A stretch of DNA of 64,000 bases from Curvibacter microcysteis (GCF_028649455.1 NZ_JAQSIO010000005.1:1-64000), one strand, 5' to 3'; shown: positions 26,185 to 35,253, counted from the first letter of the stretch. Program-made: numbers and translations. The notes: generated from the sequence alone by a model not told the origin.

Positions 26185-29124
26185 TCAAGGCACGACGGGG
26201 TCGAGCTTCACGCCGAACTTCATGGTCAGCGTGCCACCCGAGGGGATCACCACACTGTCAGCGCCGCAGGTGACACCCACAGAACCCGGGGTGTTCGCGA
26301 AGTTGACAGGTCCACCCGTGGCGTTGCTACTGGCGACGCATTTGTCCGACGGCTGAGTGGCCGTCAGGCTGGTGTACGAAGGCACCATGTCATTGATGAA
26401 CACCTTGGTCACAGGGGTCACACCGTTGTTGGTCGCGGTGATGCGGTAGATCACGCAGGCGCCGGGCTTGAGGGTCAGGGTGTTGGTGGAGAAGGCACCC
26501 GCCACACCATTGCAGCTTGCATCAATGGCCTGTTCCTTGACCATGCCCACCTGGTTGCCCAGCAACACGGAGGTCGAATCCACGTTGTTGGCTGTACCAC
26601 AAGCGTTGGCGCTTGCATCCGTCACCGTGATGGTGGCGTTGTTGATGAACTTGTCAACAGCGCCCGCTGGGGCGTTCACGGTGATGCGCAGCTTGACCTC
26701 ACTGCCAGCCGCCAGCACAGGCAGTTGGCCTGTGAGGTTGGTGGGGGTACCACTGCTGTCCACCGTCGCAACCGAGTAGGTCCAGCCGGCGTCTGGCGAG
26801 GTGACGGTCACGTTGAACGGGCCGCAGCTTTGAGGGGCTGCGCTGGCGTTTTGCAGCGTGTGGATGTAGCTCGTGGTGCCGCCGGGTTGAACCTGGCCAG
26901 TTTGGCTGTTGGTCAACAGCAGTTGCTTCTTGGTAGCCGGGTTCAGGGTCACCGCATCCAACTTGATGTCGCTCACGATGGCGCCCGTGGAGGCGTTGGT
27001 CGTGGACTTCACCTGGAAGTAAATGCTTTGCGTGGACGAAGTCGTGACGGCCGTGGTGGGCGGCGTCACGCAAGCGACCAAGCCTGTTTGCTGACCGGCA
27101 TTGACCGTGATGGACGAGAGCTCCGCAGGCAGAGTCGAGGCCGAGCACGTGGTGCCGCTGGCGTAGAACTTCACCGTCCAGCCCGCAGGCAGGGTACCCG
27201 GGAAGGTCTGGCTTTGGCTGGCACTGAGGCTGTAGGTGGCGTTGATGCTGTCGTTGTTCTTCACAAACAGAGAGAACTGCGCAGCCACACCCGGCGTGGC
27301 CGCCTGGGTGGTGGTGGGGGCATTGCTGGGGCCGGTACCGACGTCACCGCTGTTGGGGTCCGTGGAGCCAGCAGCTGTGTTGGTCAAGTCCACCAAGGCC
27401 GAGGTGGTGACGATACCCACCTGATCCCAGACCGAGTCCAGCACCGTGCTGCCACTGCCGGCGGAGATTGCATCGATTCGCGCGCTCAAGGGGCCAGAGC
27501 CCACCGGGGTCGTTGGCGGCACGGTGACTTTGACGATGATGATGCTTGCCGCACCAGGATCCAGCGGACCCGTGTCAGCAATGCCGTCGTTGTTGGTGTC
27601 CAGCAGCGGGGTCAGACCATCGGACTTGAAGAAGTCAAACTGGGTGTTCGCCGGGAAGCCAGAGTTGGCGCCGACCTTCATGTTGAAGGTGTCCGTGCCA
27701 TTGCCGGTGTTGACCACATGGTTGGTGAAACGAACCCAGCCATTGGCGGCCACGCTGGGCATGACGACCAAGTTGTTTTCAGGCGCGGCGTTCGACGCAG
27801 GCAGTGCCAGGGGACTGGAACTGTCCGAGGTGGTGGTGCCCGCCGTGCTGGAAGCTGCCACAGCATAGACCTGGGACACGGAGACCGGCGGCCGGTTGGT
27901 GGGCGTCACCGCGCAGGTGTCGATGCTGCTCGCAGGACAGTCGGTGGTGCCGTACAGCGCCACGTTGCCCGTGTTGGAACCATCAGGCTTGGCGGTGCTG
28001 TTGACCAACACCACAAAGCTGACCGAACCGGTTTGGTTGGCAGCCACGGCAGGCACCGTGGTGCTCAGGTTGTTGCCCGATACCGTGAAGTTGACCGGAG
28101 GCGCCGTGGCAGGTTCTGCCAAGGCCACACCCCCATTGCCACTCCAGACGGCAGAGCCCGTGACATAGGTCATGCCCGAGGGGATGTTGTCCTTGAAGGA
28201 AAACGCACCCGCCGAGGCTCCGGTGTTGGAGTAATTGATGGTGTAGACCGTGTAATTGCAACGCGGGTCAACGGTCACGCCATTGGGTTTGCTGGCGTCC
28301 CAAGTCGAGGAGCAAACGCTGCCGGCGACCGAGGGCTTGACCGAGGTCGAGGCCGCGGGCCAGTCCTTGTTGTTCGGCGCTTTGACAGCCGGGATCGAAA
28401 TGGACTTGCTGACCGTGAAGGCGGCCCCGTTGGTCAAGTTGATGGTGTCGGTGTTGGTCTGGGTCGTGGTGGTGTACGCGCCAGAGGTGGTGCCCGACGG
28501 GGTGCTGGTGAGCGTTGGCACAGACGCCGTGACGGTGCCCTTGCCCACCCAGCCCGTGCCAGCCGTGCTGGGTACGCCATAGGCCACGACAAAACGGAAG
28601 GCCCCGCCATTGCCTGCCACAGTGACTGGAACACCATTGGGACTGCAAGGGGTGGCGCTCAAGGTGGCGTCACTGGAGCACAGCGGCGTGCCGCTGGGCG
28701 AGCCGGTGCCGTTGGCGTCGGGGTAGATGGTGATCTTGGTCATGGTCGGCGACGAACTTGTCGCGTCCACGACCTTGATCAAGAAGGTGTCTTTGTCATT
28801 GCCGTTGTTGACCAAGGTGTGCGCCATGGGCACGGTATTCCCTGCGGCTGCCGACTTGGTGTTGTCTGCCGTCAGGGTGAAGGCTCCGACGAACTCGACC
28901 ATGGTCAGGGCTTCATTGGACTTGGACTCCTGACGAATGTTGTTGGCATCCATGAAGGTGGCCAGGGCTTGGTTACCAATCTTGGTCCCTGCGGGTGCCG
29001 GCGCTGCTTGGGCCCCGCCCATGCCGCCCAACGCCATCAGGGCACCGAGCACCAGAGCGCCACCACCGCCCCAAACTGAGCGGATCCGACGCCCCCCCCG
29101 AGGGGAATACGCAAAAGTTTTCAT
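26185..29124 (-). CDS. Secreted DUF11-type surface protein (979 aa)
   Basis: The protein has a clear signal peptide (MKTFAYSPRGGRRIRSVWGGGGALVLGALMALGGMGGAQA, described here by its features: basic start, long hydrophobic core, AQA cleavage site). Ser/Thr/Gly-rich beta domains follow, opening with GTKIGNQALATFMD, which resembles the start of the neighbouring barrel protein (GTTINNQATLAYT). Cysteine pairs are scattered through it. The final ~115 residues form a DUF11 domain (KPGACVIYRITATNNGVTPVTK, DMVPSYTS) that resembles the end of the giant protein. A strong ribosome-binding site AAGGAG precedes ATG 29124. The gene lies second in the leftward envelope locus. A structural or adhesive surface role is inferred; there is no enzyme motif. 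Confidence 0.8.
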   Translation of the reverse strand: MKTFAYSPRGGRRIRSVWGGGGALVLGALMALGGMGGAQAAPAPAGTKIGNQALATFMDANNIRQESKSNEALTMVEFVGAFTLTADNTKSAAAGNTVPMAHTLVNNGNDKDTFLIKVVDATSSSPTMTKITIYPDANGTGSPSGTPLCSSDATLSATPCSPNGVPVTVAGNGGAFRFVVAYGVPSTAGTGWVGKGTVTASVPTLTSTPSGTTSGAYTTTTQTNTDTINLTNGAAFTVSKSISIPAVKAPNNKDWPAASTSVKPSVAGSVCSSTWDASKPNGVTVDPRCNYTVYTINYSNTGASAGAFSFKDNIPSGMTYVTGSAVWSGNGGVALAEPATAPPVNFTVSGNNLSTTVPAVAANQTGSVSFVVLVNSTAKPDGSNTGNVALYGTTDCPASSIDTCAVTPTNRPPVSVSQVYAVAASSTAGTTTSDSSSPLALPASNAAPENNLVVMPSVAANGWVRFTNHVVNTGNGTDTFNMKVGANSGFPANTQFDFFKSDGLTPLLDTNNDGIADTGPLDPGAASIIIVKVTVPPTTPVGSGPLSARIDAISAGSGSTVLDSVWDQVGIVTTSALVDLTNTAAGSTDPNSGDVGTGPSNAPTTTQAATPGVAAQFSLFVKNNDSINATYSLSASQSQTFPGTLPAGWTVKFYASGTTCSASTLPAELSSITVNAGQQTGLVACVTPPTTAVTTSSTQSIYFQVKSTTNASTGAIVSDIKLDAVTLNPATKKQLLLTNSQTGQVQPGGTTSYIHTLQNASAAPQSCGPFNVTVTSPDAGWTYSVATVDSSGTPTNLTGQLPVLAAGSEVKLRITVNAPAGAVDKFINNATITVTDASANACGTANNVDSTSVLLGNQVGMVKEQAIDASCNGVAGAFSTNTLTLKPGACVIYRITATNNGVTPVTKVFINDMVPSYTSLTATQPSDKCVASSNATGGPVNFANTPGSVGVTCGADSVVIPSGGTLTMKFGVKLDPVVP

Positions 29125-29160
29125 TGAAACTCCTTGGTTGGCATTCGGTCCGGTGCGCTA

Positions 29161-29207
29161 TTGAATTAATTCAAGCATGCGCTCCGCCTGCGGGTCCAGG
29201 ACCTGCA
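29161..29207 (-). promoter_or_regulatory. Leader palindromes before the 979-aa gene
   Basis: TTGAATTAATTCAA (29161-29174) is a perfect 14-bp palindrome 37 nt upstream of the start codon. Just beyond it, arms around GGTCC-A-GGACC form an 11-bp stem with one mismatch. These could be an operator and an mRNA leader hairpin. No regulator is identifiable. Confidence 0.4.
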
Positions 29208-29237
29208 GGCAAATTCAGACCAACACCAACTATTGTT

Positions 29238-29267
29238 TTAAAAAGGTCCGAAGGGTTATTTCGGACC
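29238..29267 (-). terminator. Intrinsic terminator/attenuator between the first two genes of the DUF11 locus
   Basis: The minus strand forms GGTCCGAA/TTCGGACC with a 7-nt loop followed by TTTTTAA, a textbook intrinsic terminator. It lies after the 210-aa gene and before the 979-aa gene, so it should reduce downstream transcription or make it depend on a second promoter. Confidence 0.75.
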
Positions 29268-29348
29268 AGAAGTTCTCGTTAACCGACATTCGGAAATACG
29301 AGATCGGGGACGGTCGGCCTGGCTTGTCTACTTCAGGCCCATCTGCGC

Positions 29349-29981
29349 TTATTTGTTTTTCGCTAAATCGGCGATTTGTTGAGTCGAGCGCGCGGGCACG
29401 GCCGATGTCACCCCCGCTTGAGTCGGTGTGTACCGTTCTATCTGAACCCGGGCCTTGACCTGAAACTCGCCACCGGGTGGCAACTGACCCCATGCCCATT
29501 GCAAGGACCGGTACTGGCCGTAGGGCACGGGCTCGGTTTGCAACTTGCCATTCACACGGACCTGCCGCTGCAAGGGCTCGGGCGCGTACTGCCCCTCGCG
29601 TGTGGCCGCCTTGACCAGATCGGCACCAGGGCGGGCCGTCTTGGGCAGGTACTCTGTGCCCTCTGGGATCGGCAAGGTAGCCTGCAAGCCCGTGACAGGC
29701 TTGACATCGTTGTTGCGGTAGGTGGCCTGGTACTCAACGATGTCGCCAGGTTTCACGGTGCTGGCGTCTGCCAGGGATTCCTGGCCTCCCGGTCCGGAAA
29801 CCACCTTGAACTGCTCCAACTTGACCGTGACGGCTTGCTTCGGGACCGTTTGCACCGATACCGTGGGACGGCTGACCGCAAGCTGCGCATGCCCCCAGGG
29901 CAGCAAGACAAAGCCCACGACCATCACCAATGCAGAGCGGGTACAGGTCCGTAGCGCAGCACTTTTGATACAACGACTCAT
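29349..29981 (-). CDS. Small exported DUF11-like single-domain protein
   Basis: ATG 29981 is chosen because GAGGGG lies 8 nt upstream and because the longer frame delays the signal peptide. The product is 210 aa with a hydrophobic leader ending at WGHAQ. It then forms one beta domain with KPGDIVEYQATYRNNDVKPVTG and LPIPEGTEYLPKTARPG, the hallmark strands of the DUF11 family, and ends QQIADLAKNK. It is far smaller than its neighbours and resembles the shared C-terminal domain of the two large secreted proteins. It could be a periplasmic assembly factor, chaperone or minor subunit; this is inference. It is the first gene of the leftward locus. Confidence 0.78.
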   Translation of the reverse strand: MSRCIKSAALRTCTRSALVMVVGFVLLPWGHAQLAVSRPTVSVQTVPKQAVTVKLEQFKVVSGPGGQESLADASTVKPGDIVEYQATYRNNDVKPVTGLQATLPIPEGTEYLPKTARPGADLVKAATREGQYAPEPLQRQVRVNGKLQTEPVPYGQYRSLQWAWGQLPPGGEFQVKARVQIERYTPTQAGVTSAVPARSTQQIADLAKNK

Positions 29982-30530
29982 CGAGTCACCCCTCATCCAA
30001 AATTGAAACGAATAGATCAACAGCCAGAATGGCCTTGGGGTGCGAGATTAATCGAGCCATGTCCGAATCGATGTAACCAAAAAGAGTGTCCGGAATATAA
30101 AATCAACTCGCCTCCGAACGCCATCCTGCAAATTTGCCGTTGAATGGGTTAAGTTTTACCGTTCGGCGCTCTTGGGTGCGAAATTAGTCACACAAACCCG
30201 AATCAGCAAGATGTTCTTTCGTTCTCATTTATTACATGAGGTGACTGTTAAATAACAATAGACACAGATTACCCGCCCCACGGCCCCGCCCCGGGGCTCG
30301 GCCAACGCCGGGAAGAGGCAGTCAGCCAGGGGACACTTCAACCGAGGGCGGCCTGCAAGCCGAGTCAGAGGACGCTACGATGGTGAGTTATCACTTTCAA
30401 CCGACGCGCCCAGCGCTGCGGGTGGGATGCACAGCCCCCGAGGCCTCCCTGGCCTGAGCTGTGTGCCCCCCCGACTCGGGCACTCGGGACACCCTCACCC
30501 GCTTGGCGGGCACCCTGAAGGACTTTTGCC
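29982..30530. promoter_or_regulatory. AT-richer divergent intergenic region with repeated motif
   Basis: This ~550-bp gap separates the leftward DUF11 locus from the rightward aldehyde dehydrogenase. It holds no supported gene. A motif GGGTGCGAGATTAATC near 30036 recurs as GGGTGCGAAATTAGTC near 30174, in direct orientation about 138 bp apart. A TGTTA-AA-TAACA inverted repeat lies at 30246-30257. Base composition is clearly lower in GC than the coding flanks. These look like regulator-binding sites for the envelope locus, but exact promoters were not resolved. Confidence 0.45.
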
Positions 30531-31967
30531 ATGAGCTACCCCAACACCCAACTCCTGATCGATGGCCAATGGTGCGATGCTGCCGATGGCCGCACCATCC
30601 CCGTGCTGAACCCCGCCACCGGCCAAGAAGCCGGCCGCGTGGCCTTTGCCAGTCAGGTCGATCTGGACCGCGCGTTGGCTGCGGCGCAAAAAGGCTTTGA
30701 TGTTTGGCGCAAAGTGCCCGCGGTGGAGCGCAGCAAGATCCTGCGCCAAGCAGCCGCCCTGGTGCGCGAACGTGCGGCCTCGATGGCCGAACAAATGACC
30801 CAAGAACAAGGCAAGCCCCTGGCCGAGGCCAAGGGCGAAGTGCTGATGGCCGCCGACATCATTGAGTGGTTTGCCGAAGAAGGCCGCCGCGTCTACGGTC
30901 GCCTGGTGCCGCCGCGCAACCTGGGTTCGCAGCAGCTGGTGCTCAAAGAGCCGGTGGGCCCTGTCGCGGCCTTCACGCCTTGGAACTTCCCCATCAACCA
31001 AGTGGTGCGCAAACTGTGTGCAGCGCTGACCACGGGCTGCTCGATCCTGGTCAAGGCCCCCGAAGAAACCCCGGCCTCGCCTGCCGCCTTGCTGCGCGCC
31101 TTCGCCGATGCGGGCGTGCCGGCGGGCGTGATTGGCCTGGTGTTCGGCGACCCGGCCGCCATCTCCAGCTACCTGATTCCCCACCCCATCATCCGCAAGA
31201 TCACCTTCACCGGCTCCACCCCAGTGGGCAAGCAACTGGCATCGCTGGCCGGCCTGCACATGAAGCGCGCCACCATGGAACTGGGTGGGCACGCGCCGGT
31301 GATCGTGGCCGAGGACGCGGACATCGCCCTGGCCGTGAAGGCCGCCGGCTCGGCGAAATTCCGCAATGCAGGCCAGGTTTGCATTTCGCCGACTCGCTTC
31401 CTGGTGCATGCCAGCCGCCACGATGAGTTTGTGAAAGCCTTGGTGGCCCAAACCGAGCGCCTCAAGGTCGGCAACGGCTTGGACAGCGGCTCAACCATGG
31501 GCCCATTGGCCAACGCGCGCCGCTTGCAAGCCATGGCCCAGTTCACTGAGGACGCCGTGCAAAAGGGTGCCACGGTCGCCACGGGCGGCGTGCGCCTGGG
31601 CGATGTGGGCAACTTCTATGCCCCCACCGTGCTGACCGATGTCCCGCTGGACGCCAAGGTGTTCAACGACGAGCCTTTTGGCCCGATGGCGGCCATCCGT
31701 ACCTTCAACACCCTGGATGAAGCCATTGCGGAATCCAACCGCCTGCCCTTTGGCCTGGCCAGCTACGCCTTCACCCAGTCGCTGAAGAGCGCACACCAGC
31801 TCACCCATGGTCTGCAAGTGGGCATGCTGTGGATCAACCAGCCCGCAGCCGCCTGGCCTGAAATGCCGTTTGGCGGGATCAAGGATTCGGGCTACGGCTC
31901 GGAGGGCGGACCGGAGGCGCTGGAGGCCTACCTGAACACCAAGTCGGTGGCCACGCTCTGCGAATGA
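30531..31967 (+). CDS. NAD(P)-dependent aldehyde dehydrogenase (succinate-semialdehyde dehydrogenase-like)
   Basis: The 478-aa enzyme has the full aldehyde dehydrogenase fold. The cofactor loop is [10 protein letters not shown], the general base is in MELGGHAP (E250) and the nucleophile in NAGQVCISP (C284). [14 protein letters not shown] and the C-terminal [17 protein letters not shown] are also typical. The pattern fits the GabD/semialdehyde dehydrogenase branch, which oxidises short semialdehydes to acids in the cytoplasm. The substrate cannot be fixed by sequence. A good ribosome-binding site AAGGAC precedes the start. A Bug-type receptor follows, so the enzyme may serve catabolism of an imported carboxylate. 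Confidence 0.9.
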   Translation: MSYPNTQLLIDGQWCDAADGRTIPVLNPATGQEAGRVAFASQVDLDRALAAAQKGFDVWRKVPAVERSKILRQAAALVRERAASMAEQMTQEQGKPLAEAKGEVLMAADIIEWFAEEGRRVYGRLVPPRNLGSQQLVLKEPVGPVAAFTPWNFPINQVVRKLCAALTTGCSILVKAPEETPASPAALLRAFADAGVPAGVIGLVFGDPAAISSYLIPHPIIRKITFTGSTPVGKQLASLAGLHMKRATMELGGHAPVIVAEDADIALAVKAAGSAKFRNAGQVCISPTRFLVHASRHDEFVKALVAQTERLKVGNGLDSGSTMGPLANARRLQAMAQFTEDAVQKGATVATGGVRLGDVGNFYAPTVLTDVPLDAKVFNDEPFGPMAAIRTFNTLDEAIAESNRLPFGLASYAFTQSLKSAHQLTHGLQVGMLWINQPAAAWPEMPFGGIKDSGYGSEGGPEALEAYLNTKSVATLCE

Positions 31968-31972
31968 GCTTT

Positions 31973-32052
31973 TTGAGCGGCTGAAACCCAGCCCATCGGC
32001 CGCTCAAGGGGGCAGGGCCTGCCCCCTCAAAAAACCCGCCTCGACAGGCGGG
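31973..32052. other. Cluster of three hairpins between aldehyde dehydrogenase and Bug receptor
   Basis: Three inverted repeats follow the stop codon: TTGAGCGGC with its complement at 31999-32007, GGGGGCAGG/CCTGCCCCC at 32008-32026, and CCCGCC/GGCGGG at 32035-32052. None has a T-run on the plus side, so a role in mRNA end stability or Rho-dependent termination is as likely as intrinsic termination. Confidence 0.45.
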
Positions 32053-32202
32053 AAAAGAAGCGACTACACTCCACGCCGCCGTTGGGTTAGCGGATGATTC
32101 CGCTGACGCCCAACCCAGCCCTGGCCGGCCCGGGTGATTCCCACTGCGGGCCAAGAGACAAACTGCGGATCACCGCAGGCACTACACAAGAGAAAGAGTC
32201 GC

Positions 32203-33237
32203 ATGAGCCTCCTCGCTTCCCTGACCTCCCCCCTGGCATCGGCACCGCGCCGCCGCGCCGCTGGCCTGATCGCCGGCCTGATGGTGCTGGGCGCCAGCCC
32301 TTGGGCCCAGGCCCAAACCGCTGCCCCCGCCGTGGCCTTCCCGACCAAGCCGGTGCGCATCATCACCCCCTTCCCGGTGGGCGGTGGCCCGGATGGCGTA
32401 GCCCGTCTGGTGGCCGACAAGCTGTCGCGCATGTGGGGCCAGCCGGTGGTGGTGGAAAACCGCCCTGGTGGCAACGGCTTCATCGCCATTGACGCGTTCA
32501 AGCGCGGTGCCAATGACGGCCATGACCTGATCCAACTGGACAACGTGCACATCGCGGCCTACCCGCACCTGTTCAAGAAGCTGCCCTATGACCTCGAAAA
32601 AGACTTCGATGTCATCTTGCCGCTGTTCCGCACCTACTTCTTCGTCAACGTGGCCGCGCAAAGCCCGTACAAGACCATGGGCGCGCTGATTTCCGACGCC
32701 AAAGCCAACCCGGGCAAGTTGAACTACGGCTCGTGGTCGGTGGGCAACCCGGTGCACCTGGGGTCTGCCTTGCTGGAGAGCATGACGGGCACCGACATGG
32801 TCCACGTCATCTACAAGGAAACCACACAGCTCTACACGGGCGTGGCCAATGGCGAACTGTCGTTTGCCCTGGGCACCAGCGCCACGGCAGGCCCGTTGCA
32901 ACGGGCCGGCAAGCTGCGCTTCCTGGCGGTGGCCGCGCCCAAGCGCCTGGCCAACTTCCCTGATGTGCCGACGGTGGCTGAATCGGGCGGTCCCGCTGGC
33001 TACGAGGTGACGGGTTGGAACGCCATCGCGGCCCCCAAGGGCGTCTCGCCGGCGGTGGCGGAAAAGATCAAGCGTGACGTCGAGAAGGCCCTCAACGAAC
33101 CCGATGTGAAGGAAAAGTTTGCCTCCTTTGGCTATGAAAACTTCCCGACCACGCGTGAGTCGTTCAAGCAATTCATGGACAGCGAATCGACCCGCTTCGC
33201 CGCCGTGATCAAGAAGGCCGGCGCCTCGCTGGACTGA
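32203..33237 (+). CDS. Bug-family tripartite tricarboxylate transporter periplasmic receptor
   Basis: Start ATG 32203 has AGAGAAAGAG upstream and gives a standard signal peptide ending at WAQAQ, for a 344-aa precursor. The mature protein starts with FPTKPVRIITPFPVGGGPDGVARL, the conserved Bug ligand-loop signature, and keeps GKLNYGSWSVGNPVHL and PDVPTVAESG. Such receptors bind carboxylates or aromatic acids in the periplasm. No TctA/TctB membrane components are near, which is normal for orphan Bug proteins in Burkholderiales. The neighbouring aldehyde dehydrogenase may process the ligand, but that is inference. Confidence 0.92.
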   Translation: MSLLASLTSPLASAPRRRAAGLIAGLMVLGASPWAQAQTAAPAVAFPTKPVRIITPFPVGGGPDGVARLVADKLSRMWGQPVVVENRPGGNGFIAIDAFKRGANDGHDLIQLDNVHIAAYPHLFKKLPYDLEKDFDVILPLFRTYFFVNVAAQSPYKTMGALISDAKANPGKLNYGSWSVGNPVHLGSALLESMTGTDMVHVIYKETTQLYTGVANGELSFALGTSATAGPLQRAGKLRFLAVAAPKRLANFPDVPTVAESGGPAGYEVTGWNAIAAPKGVSPAVAEKIKRDVEKALNEPDVKEKFASFGYENFPTTRESFKQFMDSESTRFAAVIKKAGASLD

Positions 33238-33246
33238 TGGCCCTGC

Positions 33247-33280
33247 GCCCGCCCCCCTGCAACCGGGGGGTGGGCTTTCT
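33247..33280 (+). terminator. Intrinsic terminator after the Bug receptor
   Basis: GCCC-G-CCCCCC pairs with GGGGGG-T-GGGC around a 7-nt loop, followed by TTTCT. It sits in the convergent gap between the Bug gene and the LysR gene. Confidence 0.65.
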
Positions 33281-33352
33281 CCTGATCGGCGGCATGCCGC
33301 CATGGGCCCAGCACGGGCCCACTCCAAGCGGGGACGCGGGCGCCCCCTCCCC

Positions 33353-34288
33353 TCACGCCCGCCGCAGGCCCATGTAACTGGTCCACTTGCGCTCGGCGTC
33401 ATCGCGCTCGAACTCTTCCACCATGAAGTCGATGAAGGACCGGACCTTGGCCGAGACATGGCGGCGGTTCGGGTAGGCAATGTTGATCTGGATGCGGGGC
33501 AAGTCCCAGTCGTTGAGCAGTGGCACCAGACGGCCCGCCACGATGTCGTCGTAGACGATGTAGCTGGGCTGCACCAAGATGCCCAGGCCATTCACGGCCG
33601 CCGCGCGCAGCACCTGACCATCATTGGATTCGAGCAAGCCCTGGATGGGCACCACCCGCGTGTCCTCACCCTGAGACAGGCGCAGCTCATGCGCGTGGTT
33701 GGCATGCACGTAAATCAAAAAATCATGCCCAGCCAAATCTTCGGGTTGCCGGGGCGTGCCCCGAGCCGCCAGGTAGGCCGATGAGGCACAGAGCAGGCGC
33801 CGGGTCGATCCCAGGCGGCGTATGGTGATGCTGCTGTCGGGCTCGAACTCCCGGTTGCGGATCGCCACGTCGATGCCGTTCTCGATCATGTCCAGGTAGC
33901 GGTTGGCCGCCTCGATGTGCACCCGAACCTGGGGGTAGCGCTGGTGGTAGCGCGGCAGGCGCGGCGCGATCTGCTGCATCGAAAAGGACAAGGACGCGCT
34001 GATGCGCAACAGACCTGAGGGCTTCAAGGTGCTGGAGTTGATCGCCGTCTCGGCGTCCCTCAGTTCGGCCAAGACCGCTCGCGCGCGTTCGAAAAACGCC
34101 TGGCCCTCGCTGGTCAGGTAAAGCCGCCGGGTGTTGCGCTCCACCAGGCGGGCGCTGAGCCGGCTCTCCAGTGCGGCCAAGTGGCGGCTCGCCGCCGGGT
34201 TGGACAGGCCCAAGGCCTCGGCCGCGCCGCCCATGCTGCCCAGTTCGGCCACTTTGACAAACAGCTCCAGCTCGGTGAGTCGGTCCAT
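33353..34288 (-). CDS. LysR-family transcriptional regulator of the hydroxyquinol operon
   Basis: The 311-aa protein has an N-terminal winged helix-turn-helix (LTELELFVKVAELGSMGGAAEALGLSNPAASRHLAALES) and a C-terminal two-lobed effector domain. It is transcribed divergently from the intradiol dioxygenase operon with about 124 bp between the start codons, the classical arrangement for a LysR activator with its target. A perfect 8-bp-arm inverted repeat lies just 10 bp from its start codon, implying autoregulation. The effector is probably a pathway intermediate such as hydroxyquinol or maleylacetate, by analogy with related systems. A second in-frame-shifted ATG 8 nt upstream is out of frame and was not used. 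Confidence 0.9.
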   Translation of the reverse strand: MDRLTELELFVKVAELGSMGGAAEALGLSNPAASRHLAALESRLSARLVERNTRRLYLTSEGQAFFERARAVLAELRDAETAINSSTLKPSGLLRISASLSFSMQQIAPRLPRYHQRYPQVRVHIEAANRYLDMIENGIDVAIRNREFEPDSSITIRRLGSTRRLLCASSAYLAARGTPRQPEDLAGHDFLIYVHANHAHELRLSQGEDTRVVPIQGLLESNDGQVLRAAAVNGLGILVQPSYIVYDDIVAGRLVPLLNDWDLPRIQINIAYPNRRHVSAKVRSFIDFMVEEFERDDAERKWTSYMGLRRA

Positions 34289-34297
34289 TTTTCCATT

Positions 34298-34320
34298 TTA
34301 AGGAAATATCAATTCCTTAA
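34298..34320. promoter_or_regulatory. LysR-type operator in the divergent promoter
   Basis: TTAAGGAA (34298-34305) and TTCCTTAA (34313-34320) form a perfect inverted repeat around the 7-nt spacer ATATCAA. Location and size fit the recognition site of the adjacent LysR regulator. It overlaps the regulator's own leader and lies about 93 nt upstream of the dioxygenase start. Confidence 0.7.
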
Positions 34321-34412
34321 TTACCTGTTTTATTTTCTTGGCTGAAATTCTAAAGTGCAGCCCAAGGGCCCGAAAGCAGGTCCATCCCCGAACCAGCCAC
34401 AGGAGACACAGG

Positions 34413-35249
34413 GTGCGCAACCTCAACCAAGACAACATCACACAAGCGGTCATCGCCAGCTTTGCCGAGACGGAGAACCCCCGGCTCAAGGAAATCATGA
34501 TCAGCCTGGTGCAGCACCTGCACGCCTTCGCCCGCGACGTGAAGCTCACTGAGGGGGAATGGTTCCAAGGCATCGAATTCCTGACCCGGTGCGGCCACAT
34601 CACCGACGAGCGCCGCCAGGAGTTCATCCTGCTGTCCGACGTGTTGGGCCTGTCCATGCTGACGGTGGCCATGAACCAGCAGCGCCCCAAAGGCTGCACC
34701 GAGGCCACGGTGTTCGGCCCGTTTCACGTCAAGGACGCACCGCACTATGAGCTGGGTGCCGACATCGCCAACGGCGCCAAGGGCACGCCCTGCCTGGTGC
34801 GCGGACGGGTACTCAGCGCGGACGGGAAAGCCATCCCCCACGCCCACCTGGATGTCTGGCAGTCGGACGAAGACGGGCTCTACGACGTGCAGCATGAAGG
34901 GCTGGCCCAGGCCCAGGCCCGTGGCACGCTGAACGCCGATGCGCTGGGGCAGTACCACTTTCGCTCCATCGTGGCCGTGCCCTATGCCATCCCGCACGAT
35001 GGCCCGGTGGGCGCCATGCTGCAGGCCACGGGGCGCCACCCCTGGCGCCCGGCCCACCTGCACTTCAAGGTGGAGGCGCCTGGCTACCAGCCCCTGATCA
35101 CCCATGTGTTTCGCAACCAGAGCGAGTACCTGGACTCGGATGCCGTCTTCGGCGTGCGCCAGTCGCTGATTTGCGACTGGGTGGCGCAAGCCGACGGCAG
35201 CTACCTGCTGGAGTACGACTTCGTATTGAACCCGGTGGCGCAGGGCTGA
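34413..35249 (+). CDS. Intradiol ring-cleavage dioxygenase, probably hydroxyquinol 1,2-dioxygenase
   Basis: GTG 34413 is preferred, with AGGAGA about 8 nt upstream, giving 278 aa; an upstream ATG would add a basic tail not typical of the family. An N-terminal helical dioxygenase_N domain (TQAVIASFAETENPRLKEIM) precedes the catalytic beta-sandwich. The non-haem Fe(III) ligands are all present: Y157, Y191, H215 and H217. The enzyme cleaves between the hydroxyls of a catechol-type ring. A maleylacetate reductase downstream in the same operon indicates hydroxyquinol (1,2,4-trihydroxybenzene) as substrate, producing maleylacetate. The cytoplasmic location is expected. Confidence 0.9.
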   Translation: MRNLNQDNITQAVIASFAETENPRLKEIMISLVQHLHAFARDVKLTEGEWFQGIEFLTRCGHITDERRQEFILLSDVLGLSMLTVAMNQQRPKGCTEATVFGPFHVKDAPHYELGADIANGAKGTPCLVRGRVLSADGKAIPHAHLDVWQSDEDGLYDVQHEGLAQAQARGTLNADALGQYHFRSIVAVPYAIPHDGPVGAMLQATGRHPWRPAHLHFKVEAPGYQPLITHVFRNQSEYLDSDAVFGVRQSLICDWVAQADGSYLLEYDFVLNPVAQG

Positions 35250-35253
35250 CACC

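Noticed and set aside
29161-29174. TTGAATTAATTCAA considered as an attachment site or IS target duplication.
   Set aside because: No second copy or mobile gene is nearby, so it is treated only as a possible operator.
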